Shown: positions 56,922-64,000 of the stretch, one piece after another
Numbering within the stretch: position 1 is the first letter of the stretch
How the letters are laid out: each line of letters opens with the position of its first letter
DNA from: Symsagittifera roscoffensis
Taxonomy: Eukaryota; Xenacoelomorpha; Acoela; Convolutidae
Reading direction: 5' to 3'
Length of the DNA stretch: 64,000 nucleotides
Assembly: GCF_963678635.1 (NCBI RefSeq)
Contig: NW_026971149.1
Span: forward strand, 1,264,242-1,328,241
The notes under the pieces: generated by a model
What the model was told of the DNA's origin: nothing
Seen by the model: the letters and a program-made list of their open reading frames with translations, nothing else
Database searches by the model: none
Made by a program: the position numbers and the translations under genes

Positions 56922-59097
56922 CGATCGACATAGTCTCAGATACTGTTAGTCTGTTGTATTCCACTGGTGCTAGTTGTCCTGCAACACTTCCCTTTCCATG
57001 ATTCATGGGAGATGGCTTGAAGTCCCTCATTTTGCTCTCTCCACATTGGCTGAGTATTTCCATTTCTAAGGTTGCTCCAGTCAGAGTGCGGTCACTCCTT
57101 TTGGATTTATAACCGGTCGACTTTATCCCCACCATGAGAATGGGTGGCACCATCGCTATATCAGTTAATATTCTATCTGTGCCAGACAATTGATAATCAC
57201 CTTGCCCCAAATCCATGACCTCCTCGACTCGCTTCCTTTTCGCTGAGTTACCAGCTTTCATCGATAGTTCTGAATCCACTTTCGTCTTTCCAATTCTCCT
57301 CGGCATCACTCTGCTGCCTAACTTCATCTTCATCGCATTGATTTTATCAATCACCATTTTCGATCGCATCGTCCCTCTCCTGGTCCTTGACAGGTACACC
57401 ACCTCTCCTTCATCGTCCTGCGGTGTCATCTTGATGGGAGAATTCGCTTCACTCTCATCAGTGGCTGAGTCGATCAATAACTCACTCAGTCTCCCTTCAC
57501 ACTCATCAAGCTTGTCAAGTACTTCTCTCATCAAGGGTTGATTGAGACCTGTTTTGAGGATGAACTGGGTCCCATAGCTCTGAATCACAGTCCAGACTTC
57601 TTCCATAAACGCCACTCTGTCCAGCTTACATCCCGTCCTACTCTCGTGGTCTCGGTGATGTACTTCCCATTCTTCTTCGGGCAGCGTTCCCAAGAAAGGT
57701 ACTCTGGCTGAGGCTTCTATTCTTCTCCTCCGAGGTGATTCCATGAGGATTCTCTGGTCGTTACTTCTTGAATTGCCAGGAGAGCTGCTCTCCGGCAAAT
57801 TCTGTTTCATTTCCATAAAGGCTGACGGAGGCTCCAGTGTCGAGGTGCCTTCATCCGCTGGCTCAGTCATTTCCAACGTATCCGCATTGTTTTCAAGATC
57901 ACTGAAGATGTTAAAATCCAGGCTGGATGTTCCTCCTGTCGATGCCCTGTCGTCTTCCCCACCAGCTTGATCTTGTTGCATGGGTTCTTCAGTCTGACGG
58001 CTTCCACCCTGTCCGTCATCTCCTTCTGACTTATCCCTATTCGAGCTCGATGGTCCTTGTTCGTCATTGTCGGCTTCTTCCTGAAATCTCGGTATGAGCA
58101 ATGTACCGGCCGATTTATCTTCCTCTTCTCCATGGACCACCCTGATTTCTTCGCAGCCGAAGGGTGCTAGGAAGGTTCTCGTCTGCAATATTCCTCCAAC
58201 TTTCATCTCTTTTTTCACACTGGTCAGGATTAATGAGGCTTCAGGCAACTCGGTCCTGCCTCTCAATCTCATCGGAGCTAAGCCTAGTCCCTTCCATTCC
58301 TCATCAAATCTTCCAGGCTTGGGAGTAGCGGCGTTGCTTATTCGCCTTCTCGTCGCTTGATCCGTGTACGCAAATCGTGTGTACTGTAACACGGCGGCAT
58401 TTCTCCCCACGAAGTATGGATCCATCGTCACCGAGAAATTCCCTACTCTCCTTTCATTGGTTTCGAATGCTCTCAATCTAGGAGTTTGTACTACGGAGAC
58501 TGCTCCGAGCAACATCCTTCTTATCAGAGGGAATTCAGGGATTGCCTCCGGTAGCTTCTTGTAATCGCCCCAGTCCTTCGTCTCTTCTCTCACCTTGTGA
58601 TATGCTGCAGTGAGACGAGGCAGTCTGGTTATTTCACCATTCGTTTTGTCATAGGGTCTCAGATTCCAAAGCTTTGGAAACACCTCGATGTGTCCTCTTT
58701 CTACTTCTCCCATGCGGTCACGGAAGTGATCGTCAAAATTTATGACTGTCATCTCTGGCTCCGATATTTTCGCAAACAACAGATCTTCACTCATGAGCTC
58801 CCGCAGTGTGTGCTGCTCACACCAGTTCAGTGAACTACCGTCCACTGCCGATATGAGGTTCAGGTGCAGCACCGACCTCCTATATGCTTCCACTTTAACG
58901 TCAGGGAACGCAAACTTGACTGCTGGTCCATAGATCACTGTCACGAACTCCGTGACTCCTCTGATCAGCGCCAAGGGATCGGTCCTCATAGCCAAGCTCA
59001 GATCCGTTAATAGCGGCATGCCTTCAACATGTCGTCTAACATCTTCCTCTCTTTCAATTGTCTCGTCTTCTCCAGTTCCAAAGCGATTTTGCTGCAA
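56869..59097 (-). pseudogene. ORF2 middle 742 codons, unidentified protein (element 2)
   Basis: Same frame as the 246-codon segment upstream, separated only by a TAA at 59101-59103, so both belong to one protein. Residues about 1-330 look globular. About 335-460 is an acidic, Ser/Gln-rich disordered region. Basic clusters follow (SPRRRRIEA, about 455; SAKRKRVEE, about 650) that could act as nuclear localisation signals. No catalytic motif recognised. Segments near residues 90-135 and 490-650 have decayed relatives at 41970-42700 and 47500-48500. Confidence 0.7.
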
Positions 59098-59100
59098 GAG

Positions 59101-59851
59101 TTATTGGATAAGAGTGTGTCTCAGGTCTCTTATCTTGTTCCACGAGTCCGTGGATTTCTTCATATCCAAGTTCCTCACTCTCTCTTTCATCTGCTCTGGA
59201 CAACGTGCCAGTTTCATTAGTCCTCCCAAGTTTCCGTGGGTTATTGCGATCAATGTCAGAAGTCCATCTAGTCGCAGGTTCTGTATTCCATCCGTAAGCA
59301 GTATCGCCGGTCCTTTCACGAAACTCTCCGCTCCGAATGTCACGAACGAGGCTATTAATTCCACTATCGATACTCTCACTACTGCTTGGAGGAATTCCTT
59401 TATTAAATAGTGCGAGACTTTCGGGTAAACTTTCGCCAAGAAGGACGCGGTCCATCCGGCTCCCAACCCTTCTAGCATGCTATCCGTCCTTTCAAATCCC
59501 TCCTGTCCCTTCACTTCCTGGGTCCAGAAGGTTTCCAGAGTAATCTGACACATTCTGTTCACGAACTCAGCGGTCTTTTCTCCGGCATTTTCCGCCAGGT
59601 TCACCTCCTTCAACAAGTAGGCGTGTATCTTCGTGATCATTACTGGGCCTTGCTGAAAAGCATCTGCACCCAATGCCGCTACTCTAGGATTCAGGTGTAG
59701 CCACTGGTTTGCTTCCGGCTTGGTTCTCAGAACCATCGCCTCCAGATGAGCTCTCGTCTCCAGTGAATTTTTTCTTCTTGTGTCTTCACTTGCCACTTCC
59801 ATTGCTCGGAACCATAAGTCGTTGGACCTTGCCGTGATCACTCGATGGTCG
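59101..59851 (-). pseudogene. ORF2 segment of about 246 codons, helical, unidentified (element 2)
   Basis: Starts right at a deletion junction near 59851: the frame comes from DDDHRV-like codons fused to the truncated SGNH domain in another frame. The content is strongly helical with repeated hydrophobic patches (SIVELIASFVTFGAES, LLTLIAITHGNLGGL). No transmembrane prediction can be made by eye with confidence. It ends in TAA at 59101-59103 and resumes in frame in the 742-codon segment. Element 1 lacks this part. Confidence 0.65.
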
Positions 59852-61375
59852 TCATCTATTCCCGAATTTCTGCCAGAGAGTAGTGAACAAACACACCATC
59901 ATTGAGTCCCACAGTGCCTCCTGCTCGTCTGATCCTCTGGAGATATCATTCGTCCCAAGTAAGATCATCACATTGGGTATCTTCCCTGGATTCATCAGTT
60001 CCACCATCCGATATAATTGGGCAATCGTCGCGCCTCCAAAGGCCATCACCGTGGTGACCCATGAGGTCTTCAAATTCGACAGCACACTGACTAAGCTGTC
60101 TCCCAATATCAGGTGAGATGTCCCGAGTGGTGGTTGCTGCAGGTTCACAGCCGGGCTCCAGGTAGCTCGATTGAAGCAGGCTCTCGGATCTGTCTCCGGA
60201 ACTCCCGTGAAAGTATACTTCAATTGATTATTCTTCTGCACGTCTATTATACGAGACACTTTCTTCGCTGGCATCTTCCTTACTTTCCTCTCTGGGATTC
60301 TCGAGCTCCCCATGAGTGGTGTCACGTTATTTATCCCTTGTCTGATCACTGTCTGGGAGAGTTGTACTCTGCCCGTATCGTCAACCGTTCCATAGGGTGC
60401 AGTCACCCCGGAACCTGGTGCATTCTTGTTAGCGACCAAACGTCCAGCTGTCTCTATCAGTTTCCTCACTGTCTGTTCTACGACGGGATCACCCAAGGTG
60501 TCACTAGGATCCGGGATTGTTACTCGATTCGTCTCTGCTGGAAGCCGTGTCTCCGTTGTTTGACTCATTTCTCGAGGTGTCCAGAGCTCCATCGGGGACT
60601 GCCCACGAGGAATTTCCCTTACAGGTATCACTTTCTCCGTGGCCGTTGTCAACGCCACCTGCTCCGATCGCTCTTTGTATTCCTGTCTTAAGCCTTCGAT
60701 CTCTTGACCCTGCTTTTTGTTGCAGTCTTCAAACAACTTTCTCCACATGTCCCGATCTTCCTCCATCTGGAGCATGCTTTTGGTCATATCGTCCAGCTCC
60801 TTCTTCGTACTTCTCAGTTGATCGTTCATCTCGTCCAGATCTTGTATGGTTTGGTTCGTCTGAACCTTCTGTGTTACTTTCGCCCTTTTTGGTGGCACAG
60901 CTGCTCTCAGTGGTGAACCAGACGAGGTCGCCTCGCTGTTCATCTCCCGATGCATTCTCGTCAGCCCAGGTTTAGGCTTAGAGGGCATTGGCATCTCACC
61001 TGGTTGGTAAGTCCTAGAACTTCCCAATCCAGGCTCATTCGCCAAGTCACTCCCTGAGAGAGCCCCGTTTCTCCACCTCATCACTCTCATGTTCGGGCGG
61101 TCTAGTACTCCTCTTTCTCCATATGCTGCCATCAACAGGACTTCCGTGGGGCGGTCCCCACGGTTGTCGTGCCCCAAGATGTTGATCAGGTCGGTCAGCA
61201 ACATGACCACCTCTGGGTCCTCCAGAGCGAAGTCTCGTTCGATCAGCCGACGATAGATCGCATCTACCATCGGTCCCACATATGCCTCTGCCAGGTCCAT
61301 CAATTCGTCCAGGTTGAAACTGTCCATACTGTTCTTTCCAAGTTTGATTAGACTCGATTTGATAATTTGACTCAA
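59852..61375 (-). pseudogene. ORF2 N-terminus with truncated SGNH hydrolase (element 2)
   Basis: One open frame covering what is split in element 1: helical start (ATG at about 61325-61327 before DSFNLDELMD; the open frame extends upstream to 61375), linker, coiled coil (about residues 170-250), then SGNH block I LGDSL, the GGAT block II and LGTNDIS block III. It is cut after LFTTLWQKF, so the block V Asp-His pair is missing and the enzyme would be inactive. The intact reading across the coiled coil and SGNH boundary shows they belonged to one protein. Confidence 0.8.
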
Positions 61376-61716
61376 GTGAGTAACTTAAATGATCAATCAG
61401 GATCTAGAAAAGAAATCACGAATGTCACACTTGTCAGTTTCACCTTAACATATATCATTAAAATTTGCTTAAAGACAGTTCAGATAAAAAGATATTTATC
61501 CTAAAACTTATTAAAATCAATTGGTTTCTAAAATTTTGGAATTCGACCTAAGATTGGACAGTCCAAACTTTGGATCTATTCCCAAAATTGTCATTTAGTT
61601 GTTCATGGTCACTAACCCCTACCTACCCACGATCTTAATAACCTAACACATAACATAACATAACACACATATTACGTACAACTTGGTCTTCGGCCTAACA
61701 CCCTCTCGCACATCAC
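61376..61716 (-). promoter_or_regulatory. Conserved pol-ORF2 spacer (element 2)
   Basis: Counterpart of 12056-12460, noncoding but highly similar, with the same TTTTCTAG-like acceptor (about 61402-61409) before ORF2 and an A/T-rich block (AAAAAGATATTTATCC). A short tandem CATAACA repeat occurs near 61645. Confidence 0.4.
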
Positions 61717-63810
61717 TCAGCCTATACTTAAGTAATATTTTTTATGTAGATATACTTGTATGTTCGTATCAGAGAATATCACGTGTACAAGCGCGTTCAA
61801 TTCCCGAGGATGCAGTCTTCCTCTGTTTGGATCGTACACTGGAAGCGAGAGCTCCTTCACGTCCATTTCCACAAGGAAGTCCCTCAGCCTCTTCAAAGAC
61901 AAGACTAGGTTTTCTGGGTCCACGTGCTGCTTCTCTGTCGCCCTCGTTATCAAGAAGCATAAGTACTTTCCCGGTATCTGCGACACCGCCGGAGGTTAGG
62001 CTGCTACGCCCCCTGTCCCTGGTCTTTGCTTCCAAAGGAATTCCACGTTTTTGTATTCCCTCTTAAAATCTGCCGCTAGCGCTGTCCTAAAACTCATGTC
62101 TGCGGTGATCGCTATCGCACATGTTCTGTTTGTGAGTATGAAATCACTGTCTGTTAGTATTATGTTACTAGAATATTCATTCGGTAAATTAAAATATGAC
62201 TCAACTACCCTGCCTATGTCTGGTTTCTTAGGTTCTTCGCCTGTTTCTGCTTCTAAGTCTCCTGTTTCTCTTGCTATTCTTAATTTTTTTATTATCAAGT
62301 TTTCAGTGTGGGTAAGTCCTAATCCCACTCCCCGGACAAAATTATCCATCGACGTCTCCGTCGATCGCATACCGGGTATCAAATTAAGGTTAGAAGCCGG
62401 AATGAGTAGTCGTCCTTCCTGGGCAGCCCAGGAAGGATCATCTCGTTCAGTCTTGATGTATTTCATGCTTTCACGATCTACGTCTTGAATCGTGACGCTG
62501 GTCTCCTCTGGATCCGAGGTCGTTTCATACAGCCACTCTAAGACACGCAGGTTCGTCTGGTCTTTTTCATATGACTGCTGTCGCTCATCGTCGAACTCTA
62601 CCTCGGATTTCGACCAGTCGTCAACACACTCATCGTTGTGATCATCGACTATGTCAATGTCTTGTGACACAGTTATTTCCTCTAAACCCACTACTTCCTC
62701 CACTACTTTCTTTAGATCTATTCTATCCACTACAAAGGCGTCACCGTAAGGATTGTATTTCTTTCTCAGTCTCGTCCCGTCCTTCTGACGAGTCTGCATC
62801 GTGAACGGAAGATCTGGTTCCAAGTTTTTGGGAACCTCTGTCTGTTCGGGATCCTGCCAATCTTCCTCTGCGTAGGGTAAGGTTTCATCGTCCGCTTCGA
62901 TCCGTTCGTTTGGATCCAGATCCAGCGGTGTATCCGTACCTTCCCCTACGATTTCGTTTCCATCGTTCTTCTCCCTGGTGCCTTTTTCATTGACCTCACA
63001 AGCAGGATCCATCATTAGATAATCCCCTTCTTCCATGTCTGCAGGTATACACCAGTCTTCTGTCGATGGATTGTGTGGCTTGATGTTCTCGTAGTGGGCG
63101 GCTCGGCCAGTACTCAGTCTATAAAAGCGTCCCTCTTGGTGCACCTCTGTAATCATGAAGGGTCCCCTCCACTTTTTTAGAAGCTTCTTTGTCCCTTTCG
63201 GTGGTATAACGTTCTGAAATACCCATACGTAGTCTCCCACCGAGTAAGCCTTTGCACCAGCTGCTTTCTTGTCGAATCTTTTCCTCTGCCTTGCCTGTGC
63301 CTGCTGAGTGTTTCGTCTACACAAATCGTTCAACTCCTGTTGGCGTTTGATCACGTCCCTCACGTAGACCTGTGGGGACGTTTTCTTTCCCTCATACTCT
63401 GGGTAGAAGAAGGTTAAGGGTAAAGACTTTTCGTGTCCAGTTAGCATCATGTGTGGACTGACTCCAGTGGTGGAGTTTTGTGTGCTATTATATGCCCCCA
63501 TCACCTGTGGAAGGTATCTGTCCCAATCGGTCATATACCTGGAACAAAATACTCTCAGCATCGACACTAACGTCCTATTCTGTCTTTCCACTAAGCCATT
63601 CGTCTGAGGGTGGTATGTCGTGGAGTGAGCCTGAGCGACCTGTGAGCGTCTCATAGGCTCTTTCGTAAGCTCTCCTACGAAAGCTGTTCCATTGTCCGAT
63701 TGAAACGTCATCGGACAACCATGTCTTGCTATCCATGTATTGATCAGGTGGTCGCATGTCTCTTCCGCCGAGGCAGTTATACTACTGATGCATACTATGC
63801 ATACTTCGTG
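61717..63810 (-). pseudogene. Integrase core, GPF module, acidic linker and macro-like domain (element 2)
   Basis: In order: second integrase Asp (FQSDNGTAF, about 63690), catalytic Glu in HPQTNGLVERQN (about 63600), the chromatin-side GPY/F module (KWRGPFMITEV, about 63150), a ~250-residue acidic linker, then the macro-domain-like C-terminus (about 61717-62190) ending in VIFSDTNIQVYL. A TAA at about 61996 interrupts the macro-like part, where element 1 reads leucine. The integrase Asp and Glu are intact, but a frameshift near 63810 separates them from the first Asp. The macro-like part again lacks the TARG1 lysine (LITRAT) and aspartate (NRGRLHP), so these differences are ancestral and not copy-specific decay. 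Confidence 0.75.
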
Positions 63811-64000
63811 AAATGATCTATCATGACCAGCACCTGATTGTAACCATTGTCTGTCATGCATATCTTTTGGTGATCTATTTGCACCACCTCGTTGAATTCA
63901 GACGACTCAATCGATTGTAAAGGAAATCGCAACTTCCTAGGATCCTTGACCTGTTGGCATGACAGACACGCTGTTACCCATTTCTCGCATGCCTTTTTCA
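63811..64000 (-). pseudogene. Integrase HHCC end and first catalytic Asp (element 2, runs off the edge)
   Basis: Reads KWVTACLSCQQVKDP through VVQIDHQKI and MIDHFTKYA, then a TAG. This is the C-x2-C half of the zinc domain and the first core Asp. The frame shifts within a TATGCATAGTATGCAT segment, then continues as the core frame to the left. Confidence 0.8.

Larger units (their letters stand above)
52402..64000 (-). mobile_element. LTR retrotransposon element 2 (incomplete in window)
   Basis: Same family and orientation as element 1. The 3' LTR, 3' noncoding region, ORF2, spacer and pol C-terminal half are present; RT, protease, gag and the 5' LTR lie beyond the right edge. The left edge is defined by uninterrupted copies of the target near 40600 and 46600. 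This copy retains the integrase core and most of ORF2 that element 1 lacks, but it has lost the end of the SGNH domain and what follows. Confidence 0.9.

Noticed and set aside
54126-59841. Envelope-like gene in ORF2
   Set aside because: No signal peptide, no convincing transmembrane anchor, no furin-type site and no fusion peptide; the composition is cytosolic/nuclear.
61717-62190. Calling the macro-like module an active ADP-ribose hydrolase
   Set aside because: Residues corresponding to the TARG1 lysine and aspartate are replaced in both copies, so only a fold-level claim is made.
1-64000. tRNA, rRNA or spliced-leader RNA genes
   Set aside because: No cloverleaf with A and B boxes, rRNA core motif or SL sequence was recognised by eye; a covariance-model search would be needed to exclude small RNAs.

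Overview
The window looks like a repeat-dense piece of a nematode genome, most likely a Caenorhabditis chromosome arm. It is AT-rich and eukaryotic in style, with GTAAGTTT-like and TTTTCAG-like splice signals. It is dominated by retroelement proteins of a kind I associate with Caenorhabditis. I found no convincing intact host gene apart from one small hypothetical ORF (38030-38368), and no tRNA or rRNA gene.

Region by region. 1-3.2 kb: nested direct and inverted repeats around a foldback element. 4.7-7.2 kb and 24.9-36.7 kb: a head-to-tail array of decayed copies (called A to E) of a family-B DNA polymerase gene on the minus strand. It is virus- or transposon-derived (Maverick/Polinton-like or related), and copies A and B have a small unidentified gene behind them. 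7180-24908: a 17.7-kb Ty3/Gypsy-type LTR retrotransposon on the minus strand (element 1), inserted into polymerase copy A. 36.7-52.4 kb: AT-rich repeated units carrying ruined plus-strand genes related to part of the retrotransposon's second polyprotein, including a perfect 1000-bp tandem duplication. 52402-64000: a second copy of the same LTR element (element 2), running off the right edge.

The retrotransposon is the main discovery. In transcription order it has: LTR; a 3-kb leader full of repeated hairpin modules; a gag-protease-RT-RNase H-integrase reading frame that ends in a macro-domain-like fold; a ~350-400 bp conserved spacer; and a second, very long reading frame (ORF2). ORF2 begins with a coiled coil and an SGNH/GDSL hydrolase domain and continues through about 1,900 residues of unidentified protein. 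Both copies are dead, with stops, frameshifts and deletions. The deletions fall in different places, so the two copies together outline a parent of at least about 24 kb with ORF2 of at least about 2,850 codons. A macro domain plus an SGNH esterase on an LTR element is a virus-like accessory set; function is not shown by the sequence.

Both insertions can be read against uninterrupted paralogues inside this window: element 1 against polymerase copy B near 28915, element 2 against repeat units near 40600 and 46600. This fixes their outer boundaries independently of the LTR comparison.
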